This document shows, piece by piece, positions 1 through 12,372 of a DNA stretch of 64,000 nucleotides. The position numbers were made by a program, and so were the translations under genes. Numbering within the stretch: position 1 is the first letter of the stretch; the number at the start of each line of letters is the position of its first letter. The stretch is from Sipunculus nudus. Lineage: Eukaryota > Annelida > Sipuncula > Golfingiida > Sipunculidae. The notes beneath the pieces are model-generated. The model did no database searches and was not told where the DNA came from. It saw only the letters and a program-made list of their open reading frames with translations. Location: the NCBI GenBank assembly GCA_026874595.1, contig CM049318.1, forward strand, positions 45,114,456 through 45,178,455, written 5' to 3'.

Positions 1-156
1 AGATCGTGTTTTCTGCAAAAATGGCCGATTTAAATTGCGAAAGAAGCGTTTTAGAAGCTTCATTAGGTCATTTAGACCCTGTTACAGACATCGTTTTCGC
101 CGAAATCAGCTCGGTTTTCGCGTAAAACAAGATCGTGTTTTCTGCAAAAATGGCCG

Positions 157-198
157 TTATCTGATGCTAAAGAAGCCATTTAGGATCTTCATTACCCG
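157..198 (+). repeat. Variant monomer B, divergent 42-bp core (copy 1)
   Basis: The stretch after aaaaatggccg reads ttatctgatgctaaag and so on, instead of atttaaattgcgaaag. Roughly 15 of 42 positions differ from the common monomer, while both flanks are normal satellite. The adjacent monomer is also unusual (gttacagacatcg, cgtaaaacaag), a combination that reappears near 14,170-14,220. Confidence 0.93.
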
Positions 199-1678
199 AT
201 TTAGACCCTGTTACAAACGTCGTTTTCGCCGAAATCGGCTCGGTTTTTGCGTAATACAAGATCGTGTTTTGTGCAAAAATGGCCGATTTAAATTGCGAAA
301 GAAGCGTTTTAGAAGCTTCATTAGGCCATTTAGACCCTGTTACAAACGTCGTTTTCGCCGAAATGGGCTCGGTTTTCGCGTAATACAAGATCGTGTTTTG
401 TGCAAAAATGGCCGATTTAAATTGCGAAAGAAGCGTTTTAGAAGCTTCATTAGGCCATTTAGACCCTGTTACAATCGTCGTTTTCGCCGAAATCAGCTCG
501 GTTTTCGCGTAATACAAGATCGTGTTTTGTGCAAAAATGGCCGATCTAAATTGCGAAAGAAGCGTTTTAGAAGCTTCATTAGGCCATTTAGACCCTGTTA
601 CAAACGTCGTTTTCGCCGAAATGGGCTCGGTTTTCGCGTAATACAAGATCGTGTTTTCTGCAAAAATGGCCGATTTAAATTGCGAAAGAAGCGTTTTAGA
701 AGCTTCATTAGGCCATTTAGACCCAGTTACAAACGTCGTTTTCGCCGAAATCAGCTCGGTTTTCGCGTAATACAAGATCGTGTTTTGTGCAAAAATGGCC
801 GATTTAAATTGCGAAAGAAGCGTTTTAGAAGCTTCATTAGGCCATTTAGACCCTGTTACAAACGTCGTTTTCGCCGAAATGGGCTCGGTTTTCGCGTAAT
901 ACAAGATCGTGTTTTGTGCAAAAATGGCCGATTTAAATTGCGAAAGAAGCGTTTTAGAAGCTTCATTAGGCCATTTAGACCCTGTTACAAACGTCGTTTT
1001 CGCCGAAATCCGCTCGGTTTTCGCGTAATACAAGATCGTGTTTTGTGCAAAAATGGCAGATTTAAATTGCGAAAGAAGCGTTTTAGAAGCTTCATTAGGC
1101 CATTTAGACCCTGTTACAAACGTCATTTTCGCCGAAATCCGCTCGGTTTTCGCGTAATACAAGATCGTGTTTTGTGCAAAAATGGCCGATTTAAATTGCG
1201 AAAGAAGCGTTTTAGAAGCTTCATTAGGCCATTTAGACCCTGTTACAAACGTCGTTTTCGCCGAAATGGGCTCGGTTTTCGCGTAATACAAGATCGTGTT
1301 TTCTGCAAAAATGGCCGATTTAAATTGCGAAAGAAGCGTTTTAGAAGCTTCATTAGGCCATTTAGACCCTGTTACAAACGTCGTTTTCGCCGAAATGGGC
1401 TCGGTTTTCGCGTAATACAAGATCGTGTTTTCTGCAAAAATGGCCGATTTAAATTGCGAAAGAAGCGTTTTAGAAGCTTCATTAGGCCATTTAGACCCTG
1501 TTACAAACGTCGTTTTCGCCGAAATCAGCTCGATTTTCGCGTAATACAAGATCGTGTTTTGTGCAAAAATGGCCGATTTAAATTGCAAAAGAAGCGTTTT
1601 AGAAGCTTCATTAGGCCATTTAGACCCTGTTACAAACGTCGTTTTCGCCGAAATCTGCTCGGTTTTCGCGTAATACAA

Positions 1679-2707
1679 GATCGTGTTTTCTGCAAAAATG
1701 GCCGTTATCTGATGCTAAAGAAGCCATTTAGGATCTTCATTACCCGATTTAGACCCTGTTACAAACGTCGTTTTCGCCGAAATCGGCTCGGTTTTTGCGT
1801 AATACAAGATCGTGTTTTGTGCAAAAATGGCCGATTTAAATTGCGAAAGAAGCGTTTTAGAAGCTTCATTAGGCCATTTAGACCCTGTTACAAACGTCGT
1901 TTTCGCCGAAATGGGCTCGGTTTTCGCGTAATACAAGATCGTGTTTTGTGCAAAAATGGCCGATTTAAATTGCGAAAGAAGCGTTTTAGAAGCTTCATTA
2001 GGCCATTTAGACCCTGTTACAAACGTCGTTTTCGCCGAAATGGGCTCGGTTTTCGCGTAATACAACATCGTGTTTTGTGCAAAAATGGCCGATTTAAATT
2101 GCGAAAGAAGCGTTTTAGAAGCTTCATTAGGCCATTTAGACCCTGTTACAAACGTCGTTTTCGCCGAAATCAGCTCGGTTTTCGCGTAATACAAGATCGT
2201 GTTTTGTGCAAAAATGGCCGATTTAAATTGCGAAAGAAGCGTTTTAGAAGCTTCATTAGGCCATTTAGACCCTGTTACAAACGTTTTCGCCGAAATCAGC
2301 TCGGTTTTCGCGTAATACAAGATCGTGTTTTGTGCAAAAATGGCCGATTTAAATTACGAAAGAAGCGTTTTAGAAGCTTCATTAGGCCATTTAGACCCTG
2401 TTACAAACGTCGTTTTCGCCGAAATGGGCTCGGTTTTCGCGTAATACAAGATCGTGTTTTGTGCAAAAATGGCCGATTTAAATTGCGAAAGAAGCGTTTT
2501 AGAAGCTTCATTAGGCCATTTAGACCCTGTTACAAACGTCGTTTTCGCCGAAATCAGCTCGGTTTTCGCGTAATACAAGATCGTGTTTTGTGTAAAAATG
2601 GCCGATTTAAATTGCGAAAGAAGCGTTTTAGAAGCTTCATTAGGCCATTTAGACCCCGTTACAAACGTCGTTTTCGCCGAAATGGGCTCGGTTTTCGCGT
2701 AATACAA
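1679..2707 (+). repeat. Higher-order repeat unit, 1,029 bp, copy 1 of 2
   Basis: Eight monomers including one variant B. Private marks reappear 1,029 bp downstream: B core (1,705), taatacaacatcg (about 2,060), a 3-bp deletion in acaaacgttttcgcc (about 2,278), aaattacgaaag (about 2,352) and ttgtgtaaaaatgg (about 2,589). The only difference I noticed from the second copy is c/t in gaccccgtt at about 2,657. The length is 8 x 129 minus the shared 3-bp deletion. Confidence 0.92.
1705..1746 (+). repeat. Variant monomer B, divergent core (copy 2)
   Basis: Same 42-bp variant core as at 157, exactly 12 monomers (1,548 bp) downstream. The preceding monomer carries the diagnostic changes attgcaaaag and aaatctgctcgg, which also precede the copies at 4,408 and 6,472. 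This copy opens the first 1,029-bp higher-order unit. Confidence 0.93.
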
Positions 2708-3736
2708 GATCGTGTTTTCTGCAAAAATGGCCGTTATCTGATGCTAAAGAAGCCATTTAGGATCTTCATTACCCGATTTAGACCCTGTTACAAACGTCGT
2801 TTTCGCCGAAATCGGCTCGGTTTTTGCGTAATACAAGATCGTGTTTTGTGCAAAAATGGCCGATTTAAATTGCGAAAGAAGCGTTTTAGAAGCTTCATTA
2901 GGCCATTTAGACCCTGTTACAAACGTCGTTTTCGCCGAAATGGGCTCGGTTTTCGCGTAATACAAGATCGTGTTTTGTGCAAAAATGGCCGATTTAAATT
3001 GCGAAAGAAGCGTTTTAGAAGCTTCATTAGGCCATTTAGACCCTGTTACAAACGTCGTTTTCGCCGAAATGGGCTCGGTTTTCGCGTAATACAACATCGT
3101 GTTTTGTGCAAAAATGGCCGATTTAAATTGCGAAAGAAGCGTTTTAGAAGCTTCATTAGGCCATTTAGACCCTGTTACAAACGTCGTTTTCGCCGAAATC
3201 AGCTCGGTTTTCGCGTAATACAAGATCGTGTTTTGTGCAAAAATGGCCGATTTAAATTGCGAAAGAAGCGTTTTAGAAGCTTCATTAGGCCATTTAGACC
3301 CTGTTACAAACGTTTTCGCCGAAATCAGCTCGGTTTTCGCGTAATACAAGATCGTGTTTTGTGCAAAAATGGCCGATTTAAATTACGAAAGAAGCGTTTT
3401 AGAAGCTTCATTAGGCCATTTAGACCCTGTTACAAACGTCGTTTTCGCCGAAATGGGCTCGGTTTTCGCGTAATACAAGATCGTGTTTTGTGCAAAAATG
3501 GCCGATTTAAATTGCGAAAGAAGCGTTTTAGAAGCTTCATTAGGCCATTTAGACCCTGTTACAAACGTCGTTTTCGCCGAAATCAGCTCGGTTTTCGCGT
3601 AATACAAGATCGTGTTTTGTGTAAAAATGGCCGATTTAAATTGCGAAAGAAGCGTTTTAGAAGCTTCATTAGGCCATTTAGACCCTGTTACAAACGTCGT
3701 TTTCGCCGAAATGGGCTCGGTTTTCGCGTAATACAA
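2708..3736 (+). repeat. Higher-order repeat unit, 1,029 bp, copy 2 of 2
   Basis: Near-perfect tandem copy of 1,679-2,707. The B core (2,734), taatacaacatcg, the 3-bp deletion (about 3,307), aaattacgaaag and ttgtgtaaaaatgg are all at an offset of 1,029. After 3,736 the array continues with ordinary monomers rather than a third B, so the duplication is exactly two units. Confidence 0.92.
2734..2775 (+). repeat. Variant monomer B, divergent core (copy 3)
   Basis: Same core as 1,705-1,746, carried along by the 1,029-bp duplication. Here the preceding monomer has gggctcgg, not ctgctcgg, which locates the left duplication breakpoint just before the B monomer. Confidence 0.93.
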
Positions 3737-4407
3737 GATCGTGTTTTGTGCAAAAATGGCCGATTTAAATTGCGAAAGAAGCGTTTTAGAAGCTTCATTA
3801 GGCCATTTAGACCCTGTTACAAACGTCGTTTTCGCCGAAATGGGCTCGGTTTTCGCGTAATACAAGATCGTGTTTTGTGCAAAAATGGCCGATTTAAATT
3901 GCGAAAGAAGCGTTTTAGAAGCTTCATTAGGCCATTTAGACCCTGTTACAAACGTCGTTTTCGCCGAAATGGGCTCGGTTTTCGCGTAATACAAGATCGT
4001 GTTTTCTGCAAAAATGGCCGATTTAAATTGCGAAAGAAGCGTTTTAGAAGCTTCATTAGGCCATTTAGACCCTGTTACAAACGTCGTTTTCGCAGAAATG
4101 GGCTCGGTTTTCGCGTAATACAAGATCGTGTTTTCTGCAAAAATGGCCGATTTAAATTGCGAAAGAAGCGTTTTAGAAGCTTCATTAGGCCATTTAGACC
4201 CTGTTACAAACGTCGTTTTCGCCGAAATCAGCTCGGTTTTCGCGTAATACAAGATCGTGTTTTGTGCAAAAATGGCCGATTTAAATTGCAAAAGAAGCGT
4301 TTTAGAAGCTTCATTAGGCCATTTAGACCCTGTTACAAACGTCGTTTTCGCCGAAATCTGCTCGGTTTTCGCGTAATACAAGATCGTGTTTTCTGCAAAA
4401 ATGGCCG

Positions 4408-4449
4408 TTATCTGATGCTAAAGAAGCCATTTAGGATCTTCATTACCCG
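4408..4449 (+). repeat. Variant monomer B, divergent core (copy 4)
   Basis: Same 42-bp variant core, preceded by the diagnostic attgcaaaag ... aaatctgctcgg monomer as at copies 2 and 5. It is 13 monomers minus 3 bp after copy 3. Confidence 0.93.
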
Positions 4450-4989
4450 ATTTAGACCCTGTTACAAACGTCGTTTTCGCCGAAATCGGCTCGGTTTTTG
4501 CGTAATACAAGATCGTGTTTTGTGCAAAAATGGCCGATTTAAATTGCGAAAGAAGCGTTTTAGAAGCTTCATTAGGCCATTTAGACCCTGTTACAAACGT
4601 CGTTTTCGCCGAAATGGGCTCGGTTTTCGCGTAATACAAGATCGTGTTTTGTGCAAAAATGGCCGATTTAAATTGCGAAAGAAGCGTTTTAGAAGCTTCA
4701 TTAGGCCATTTAGACCCTGTTACAAACGTCGTTTTCGCCGAAATGGGCTCGGTTTTCGCGTAATACAAGATCGTGTTTTGTGCAAAAATGGCCGATTTAA
4801 ATTGCGAAAGAAGCGTTTTAGAAGCTTCATTAGGCCATTTAGACCCTGTTACAAACGTCGTTTTCGCCGAAATCAGCTCGGTTTTCGCGTAATACAAGAT
4901 CGTGTTTTGTGCAAAAATGGCCGATTTAAATTACGAAAGAAGCGTTTTAGAAGCTTCATTAGGCCATTTAGACCCTGTTACAAACGTCG

Positions 4990-6050
4990 TTTTCGCCGAA
5001 ATCAGCTCGGTTTTCGCGTAATACAAGATCGTGTTTTGTGCAAAAATGGCCGATTTAAATTGCGAAAGAAGCGTTTTAGAAGCTTCATTAGGCCATTTAG
5101 ACCCTGTTACAAACGTCGTTTTCGCCGAAATGGGCTCGGTTTTCGCGTAATACAAGATCGTGTTTTCTGCAAAAATGGCCGATTTAAATTGCGAAAGAAG
5201 CGTTTTAGAAGCTTCATTAGGCCATTTAGACCCTGTTACAAACGTCGTTTTCGCCGAAATCAGCTCGGTTTTCGCGTAATACAAGATCGTGTTTTGTGCA
5301 AAAATGGCCGATTTAAATTGCGAAAGAAGCGTTTTAGAAGCTTCATTAGGCCATTTAGACCCTGTTACAAACGTCGTTTTCGCCGAAATGGGCTCGGTTT
5401 TCGCGTAATACAAGATCGTGTTTTGTGCAAAAATGGCCGATTTAAATTGCGAAAGAAGCGTTTTAGAAGCTTCATTAGGCCATTTAGACCCTGTTACAAA
5501 CGTCGTTTTCGCCGAAATCAGCTCGGTTTTCGCGTAATACAAGATCGTGTTTTGTGCAAAAATGGCCGATTTAAATTGCGAAAGAAGCGTTTTAGAAGCT
5601 TCATTAGGCCATTTAGACCCTGTTACAAACGTCGTTTTCGCCGAAATGGGCTCGGTTTTCGCGTAATACAAGATCGTGTTTTGTGCAAAAATGGCCGATT
5701 TAAATTGCGAAAGAAGCGTTTTAGAAGCTTCATTAGGCCATTTAGACCCTGTTACAAACGTCGTTTTCGCCGAAATCAGCTCGGTTTTCGCGTAATACAA
5801 GATCGTGTTTTGTGCAAAAATGGCCGATTTAAATTGGGAAAGAAGCGTTTTAGAAGCTTCATTAGGCCATTTAGACCCTGTTACAAACGTCGTTTTCGCC
5901 GAAATGGGCTCGGTTTTCGCGTAATACAAGATCGTGTTTTGTGCAAAAATGGCCGATTTAAATTGCGAAAGAAGCGTTTTAGAAGCTTCATTAGGCCATT
6001 TAGACCCTGTTACAAACGTCGTTTTCGCCGAAATCAGCTCGGTTTTCGCG
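4990..6050 (+). repeat. Dimeric (258-bp) alternation of two monomer types
   Basis: Successive monomers alternate between aaatcagctcgg and aaatgggctcgg for about nine copies, giving a 258-bp dimer period. Elsewhere in block 1 the order of the two types is irregular. The run ends at the monomer with taatacgagatcg (about 6,055) and the following cggctcgg types. Confidence 0.85.
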
Positions 6051-6471
6051 TAATACGAGATCGTGTTTTGTGCAAAAATGGCCGATTTAGATTGCGAAAG
6101 AAGCGTTTTAGAAGCTTCATTAGGCCATTTAGACCCTGTTACAAACGTCGTTTTCGCCGAAATCGGCTCGGTTTTCGCGTAATACAAGATCGTGTTTTTT
6201 GCAAAAATGGCCGATTTAAATTGCGAAAGAAGCGTTTTAGAAGCTTCATTAGGCCATTTAGACCCTGTTACAAACGTCGTTTTCGCCGAAATCGGCTCGG
6301 TTTTCGCGTAATACAAGATCGTGTTTTGTGCAAAAATGGCCGATTTAAATTGCAAAAGAAGCCTTTTAGAAGCTTCATTAGGCCATTTAGACCCTGTTAC
6401 AAACGTCGTTTTCGCCGAAATCTGCTCGGTTTTCGCGTAATACAAGATCGTGTTTTCTGCAAAAATGGCCG

Positions 6472-6513
6472 TTATCTGATGCTAAAGAAGCCATTTAGGA
6501 TCTTCATTACCCG
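6472..6513 (+). repeat. Variant monomer B, divergent core (copy 5)
   Basis: Same variant core, 16 monomers after copy 4 and preceded by the attgcaaaag ... ctgctcgg monomer. Unlike the other B copies, the right half of this monomer reads gggctcggttttcgcg rather than cggctcggtttttgcg, so it is a recombinant between B and the common monomer. Confidence 0.92.
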
Positions 6514-9500
6514 ATTTAGACCCTGTTACAAACGTCGTTTTCGCCGAAATGGGCTCGGTTTTCGCGTAATACAAGATCGTGTTTTGTGCAAAAATGGCCG
6601 ATTTAAATTGCGAAAGAAGCGTTTTAGAAGCTTCATTAGGCCATTTAGACCCTGTTACAAACGTCGTTTTCGCCGAAATGGGCTCGGTTTTCGCGTAATA
6701 CAAGATCGTGTTTTGTGCAAAAATGGCCGATTTAAATTGCGAAAGAAGCGTTTTAGAAGCTTCATTAGGCCATTTAGACCCTGTTACAAACGTCGTTTTC
6801 GCCGAAATCAGCACGGTTTTCGCGTAATACAAGATCGTGTTTTGTGCAAAAATGGCCGATTTAAATTGCGAAAGAAGCGTTTTAGAAGCTTCATTAGGCC
6901 ATTTAGACCCTGTTACAAACGTCGTTTTCGCCGAAATGGGCTCGGTTTTCGCGTAATACAAGATCGTGTTTTGTGCAAAAATGGCCGATTTAAATTGCGA
7001 AAGAAGCGTTTTAGAAGCTTCATTAGGCCATTTAGACCCTGTTACAAACGTCGTTTTCGCCGAAATCAGCTCGGTTTTCGCGTAATACAAGATCGTGTTT
7101 TGTGCAAAAATGGCCGATTTAAATTGCGAAAGAAGCGTTTTAGAAGCTTCATTAGGCCATTTAGACCCTGTTACAAACGTCGTTTTCGCCGAAATCGGCT
7201 CGGTTTTCGCGTAATACAAGATCGTGTTTTGTGCAAAAATGGCCGATTTAAATTGCGAAAGAAGCGTTTTAGAAGCTTCATTAGGCCATTTAGACCCTGT
7301 TACAAACGTCGTTTTCGCCGAAATCAGCTCGGTTTTCGCGTAATACAAGATCGTGTTTTGTGCAAAAATGGCCGATTTAAATTGCGAAAGAAGCGTTTTA
7401 GAAGCTTCATTAGGCCATTTAGACCCTATTACAAACGTCGTTTTCGCCGAAATGGGCTCGGTTTTCGCGTAATACAAGATCGTGTTTTGTGCAAAAATGG
7501 CCGATTTAAATTGCGAAAGAAGCGTTTTAGAAGCTTCATTAGGCCATTTAGACCCTGTTACAAACGTCGTTTTCGCCGAAATCTGCTCGGTTTTCGCGTA
7601 ATACAAGATCGTGTTTTGTGCAAAAATGGCCGATTTAAATTGCGAAAGAAGCGTTTTAGAAGCTTCATTAGGCCATTTAGACCCTGTTACAAACGTCGTT
7701 TTCGCCGAAATGGGCTCGGTTTTCGCGTAATACAAGATCGTGTTTTGTGCAAAAATGGCCGATTTAAATTGCGAAAGAAGCGTTTTAGAAGCTTCATTAG
7801 GCCATTTAGACCCTGTTACAAACGTCGTTTTCGCCGAAATCAGCTCGGTTTTCGCGTAATACAAGATCGTGTTTTGTGCAAAAATGGCCGATTTAAATTG
7901 CGAAAGAAGCGTTTTAGAAGCTTCATTAGGCCATTTAGACCCTGTTACAAACGTCGTTTTCGCCGAAATCTGCTCGGTTTTCGCGTAATACAAGATCGTG
8001 TTTTGTGCAAAAATGGCCGATTTAAATTGGGAAAGAAGCGTTTTAGAAGCTTCATTAGGCCATTTAGACCCTGTTACAAACGTCGTTTTCACCGAAATGG
8101 GCTCGGTTTTCGCGTAATACAAGATCGTGTTTTGTGCAAAAATGGCCGATTTAAATTGCGAAAGAAGCGTTTTAGAAGCTTCATTAGGCCATTTAGACCC
8201 TGTTACAAACGTCGTTTTCGCCGAAATCAGCTCGGATTTCGCGTAATACAAGATCGTGTTTTGTGCAAAAATGGCCGATTTAGATTGCGAAAGAAGCGTT
8301 TTAGAAGCTTCATTAGGCCATTTAGACCCTGTTACAAACGTCGTTTTCGCCGAAATCGGCTCGGTTTTCGCGTAATACAAGATCGTGTTTTGTGCAAAAA
8401 TGGCCGATTTAAATTGCGAAAGAAGCGTTTTAGAAGCTTCATTAGGCCATTTAGACCCTGTTACAAACGTCGTTTTCGCCGAAATCGGCTCGGTTTTCGC
8501 GTAATACAAGATCGTGTTTTGTGCAAAAATGGCCGATTTAAATTGCGAAAGAAGCGTTTTAGAAGCTTCATTAGGCCATTTAGACCCTGTTACAAACGTC
8601 GTTTTCGCCGAAATGGGCTCGGTTTTCGCGTAATACAAGATCGTGTTTTGTGCAAAAATGGCCGATTTAAATTGCGAAAGAAGCGTTTTAGAAGCTTCAT
8701 TAGGCCATTTAGACCCTGTTACAAACGTCGTTTTCGCCGAAATGGGCTCGGTTTTCGCGTAATACAAGATCGTGTTTTGTGCAAAAATGGCCGATTTAAA
8801 TTGCGAAAGAAGCGTTTTAGAAGCTTCATTAGGCCATTTAGACCCTGTTACAAACGTCGTTTTCGCCGAAATCAGCTCGGTTTTCGCGTAATACAAGATC
8901 CTGTTTTGTGCAAAAATGGCCGATTCAAATTGCGAAAGAAGCGTTTTAGAAGCTTCATTAGGCCATTTAGTCCCTGTTACAAACGTCGTTTTCGCCGAAA
9001 TGGGCTCGGTTTTCGCGTAATACAAGATCGTGTTTTGTGCAAAAATGGCCGATTTAAATTGCGAAAGAAGCGTTTTAGAAGCTTCATAAGGCCATTTAGA
9101 CCCTGTTACAAACGTCGTTTTCGCCGAAATCAGCTCGGTTTTCGCGTAATACAAGATCGTGTTTTGTGCAAAAATGGCCGATTTAAATTGCGAAAGAAGC
9201 GTTTTAGAAGCTTCATTAGGCCATTTAGACCCTGTTACAAACGTCGTTTTCGCCGAAATCAGCTCGGTTTTCGCGTAATACAAGATCGTGTTTTGTGCAA
9301 AAATGGCCGATTTAAATTGCGAAAGAAGCGTTTTAGAAGCTTCATTAGGCCATTTAGACCCTGTTACAAACGTCGTTTTCGCCGAAATGGGCTCGGTTTT
9401 CGCGTAATACAAGATCGTGTTTTCTGCAAAAATGGCCGATTTAAATTGCGAAAGAAGCGTTTTAGAAGCTTCATTAGGCCATTTAGACCCTGTTACAAAC

Positions 9501-11760
9501 GTCGTTTTCGCCGAAATCAGCTCGGTTTTCGCGTAATACAAGATCGTGTTTTGTGCAAAAATGGCCGATTTAAATTGCGAAAGAAGCGTTTTAGAAGCTT
9601 CATTAGGCCATTTAGACCCTGTTACAAACGTCGTTTTCGCCGAAATGGGCTCGGTTTTCGCGTAATACAAGATCGTGTTTTGTGCAAAAATGGCCGATTT
9701 AAATTGCGAAAGAAGCGTTTTAGAAGCTTCATTAGGCCATTTAGACCCTGTTACAAACGTCGTTTTCGCCGAAATGGGCTCGGTTTTCGCGTAATACAAG
9801 ATCGTGTTTTGTGCAAAAATGGCCCATTTAAATTGCGAAAGAAGCGTTTTAGAAGCTTCATTAGGCCATTTAGACCCTGTTACAAACGTCGTTTTCGCCG
9901 AAATCAGCTCGGTTTTCGCGTAATACAAGATCGTGTTTTGTGCAAAAATGGCCGATTTAAATTACGAAAGAAGCGTTTTAGAAGCTTCATTAGGCCATTT
10001 AGACCCTGTTACAAACGTCGTTTTCGCCGAAATCAGCTCGGTTTTCGCGTAATACAAGATCGTGTTTTGTGCAAAAATGGCCGATTTAAATTGCGAAAGA
10101 AGCGTTTTAGAAGCTTCATTAGGCCATTTAGACCCTGTTACAAACGTCGTTTTCGCCGAAATGGGCTCGGTTTTCGCGTAATACAAGATCGTGTTTTGTG
10201 CAAAAATGGCCGATTTAAATTGCGAAAGAAGCGTTTTAGAAGCTTCATTAGGCCATTTAGACCCTGTTACAAACGTCGTTTTCGCCGGAATCAGCTCGGT
10301 TTTCGCGTAATACAAGATCGTGTTTTCTGCAAAAGTGGCCGATTTAAATTGCGAAAGAAGCGTTTTAGAAGCTTCATTAGGCCATTTAGACCCTGTTACA
10401 AACGTCGTTTTCGCCGAAATGGGCTCGGTTTTCGCGTAATACAAGATCGTGTTTTGTGCAAAAATGGCCGATTTAAATTGCGAAAGAAGCGTTTTAGAAG
10501 CTTCATTAGGCCATTTAGACCCTGTTACAAACGTCGTTTTCGCCGAAATGGGCTCGGTTTTCGCGTAATACAAGATCGTGTTTTGTGCAAAAATGGACGA
10601 TTTAAATTGCGAAAGAAGCGTTTTAGAAGCTTCATTAGGCCATTTAGACCCTGTTACAAACGTCGTTTTCGCCGAAATCAGCTCGGTTTTCGCGTAATAC
10701 AAGATCGTGTTTTGTGCAAAAATGGCCGATTTAAATTGCGAAAGAAGCGTATTAGCAGCTTCATTAGGCCATTTAGACCCTGTTACAAACGTCGTTTTCG
10801 CCGAAATCAGCTCGGTTTTCGCGTAATACAAGATCGTGTTTTCTGCAAAAATGGCCGATTTAAATTGCGAAAGAAGCGTTTTAGAAGCTTCATTAGGCCA
10901 TTTAGACCCTGTTACAAACGTCGTTTTCGCCGAAATCAGCTCGATTTTCGCGTAATACAAGATCGTGTTTTGTGCAAAAATGGCCGATTTAAATTGCGAA
11001 AGAAGCGTTTTAGAAGCTTCATTAGGCCATTTAGACCATGTTACAAACGTCGTTTTCGCCGAAATGGGCTCGGTTTTCGCGTAATACAAGATCGTGTTTT
11101 GTGCAAAAATGGCCGATTTAAATTGCGAAAGAAGCGTTTTAGAAGCTTCATTAGGCCATTTAGACCCTGTTACAAACGTCGTTTTCGCCGAAATCAGCTC
11201 GGTTTTCGCGTAATACAAGATCGTGTTTTGTGCAAAAATGGCCGATTTAAATTGCGAAAGAAGCGTTTTAGAAGCTTCATTAGGCCATTTAGACCCTGTT
11301 ACAAACGTCGTTTTCGCCGAAATCAGCTCGGTTTTCGCGTAATACAAGATCGTGTTTTGTGCAAAAATGGCCGATTTAAATTGCGAAAGAAGCGTTTTAG
11401 AAGCTTCATTAGGCCATTTAGACCCTGTTACAAACGTCGTTTTCGCCGAAATCAGCTCGGTTTTCGCGTTATACAAGATCGTGTTTTGTGCAAAAATGGC
11501 CGATTTAAATTACGAAAGAAGCGTTTTAGAAGCCACATTAGGCCATTTAGACCCTGTTACAAACGTCGTTTTCGCCGAAATCCGCTCGGTTTTCGCGTAA
11601 TACAAGATCGTGTTTTGTGCAAAAATGGCCGATTTAAATTGCTAAAGAAGCGTTTTAGAAGCTTCATTAGGCCATTTAGACCCTGTTACAAACGTCGTTT
11701 TCGCCGAAATCTGCTCGGTTTTCGCGTAATACAAGATCGTGTTTTCTGCAAAAATGGCCG

Positions 11761-11802
11761 TTATCTGATGCTAAAGAAGCCATTTAGGATCTTCATTACC
11801 CG
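11761..11802 (+). repeat. Variant monomer B, divergent core (copy 6)
   Basis: Same variant core, 41 monomers (5,289 bp) after copy 5. The preceding monomer has attgctaaagaag (about 11,640) and ctgctcgg, which is related to, but not the same as, the marker before the earlier copies. Confidence 0.93.
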
Positions 11803-12372
11803 ATTTAGACCCTGTTACAAACGTCGTTTTCGCCGAAATCGGCTCGGTTTTCGCGTAATACAAGATCGTGTTTTGTGCAAAAATGGCCGATTTAAATTGC
11901 GGAAGAAGCGTTTTAGAAGCTTCATTAGGCCATTTAGACCCTGTTACAAACGTCGTTTTCGCCGAAATGGGCTCGGTTTTCGCGTAATACAAGATCGTGT
12001 TTTCTGCAAAAATGGCCGATTTAAATTGCGAAAGAAGCGTTTTAGAAGCTTCATTAGGCCATTTAGACCCTGTTACAAACGCCGTTTTCGCCGAAATCAG
12101 CTCGGTTTTCGGCGTAATACAAGATCGTGTTTTGTGCAAAAATGGCCGATTTAAATTGCGAAAGAAGCGTTTTTAGAAGCTTCATTAGGCCATTTAGACC
12201 CTGTTACAAAACGTCGTTTTTCGCCGAAATCAGCTCGGTTTTCGCGTAATACAAGATCGTGTTTTCTGCAAAAATGGCCGATTTAAATTGCGAAAGAAGC
12301 GTTTTAGAAGCTTCATTAGGCCATTTAGACCCTGTTACAAACGTCGTTTTCGCCGAAATCAGCTCAGTTTTC

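Larger units (their letters stand above)
1..12110 (+). repeat. 129-bp satellite array, block 1 (mixed monomer types, length-stable)
   Basis: About 94 head-to-tail copies of a 129-bp monomer. Landmarks in each copy are agatcgtgtttt, aaaaatggccgattt, gaagcgttttagaagcttc, gaccctgttacaaacgtc and ctcggttttcgcgtaatac. Copy length is strictly kept: the spacing between variant monomers is 1,548, 1,029, 1,674, 2,064 and 5,289 bp, which are multiples of 129 apart from two 3-bp losses (near 2,284 and 3,313). Copies differ mainly at one site before ctcgg (cag, ggg, cgg, ccg or ctg) and at ttttgtgc versus ttttctgc, with scattered private substitutions. That makes this block more diverse than those after 20,080. 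No stop interrupts one forward frame across the whole block, which follows from 129 being 43 codons. Function is not shown by the sequence; centromeric or other heterochromatic satellite is an inference. Confidence 0.97.

Noticed and set aside
1-12110. Telomeric repeat or telomere-associated short motif
   Set aside because: No TTAGGG-type or similar short telomere tandem is present; ttagg occurs once per monomer only as part of cattaggcc.
35-12154. 4,039-codon forward open frame (and similar frames at 44,875-52,356 and elsewhere)
   Set aside because: It is the satellite read in a frame without stops because 129 is divisible by three. There is no ATG start, the composition is extreme (Arg/Lys/Phe), and stop-bearing monomers are amplified in the same array.
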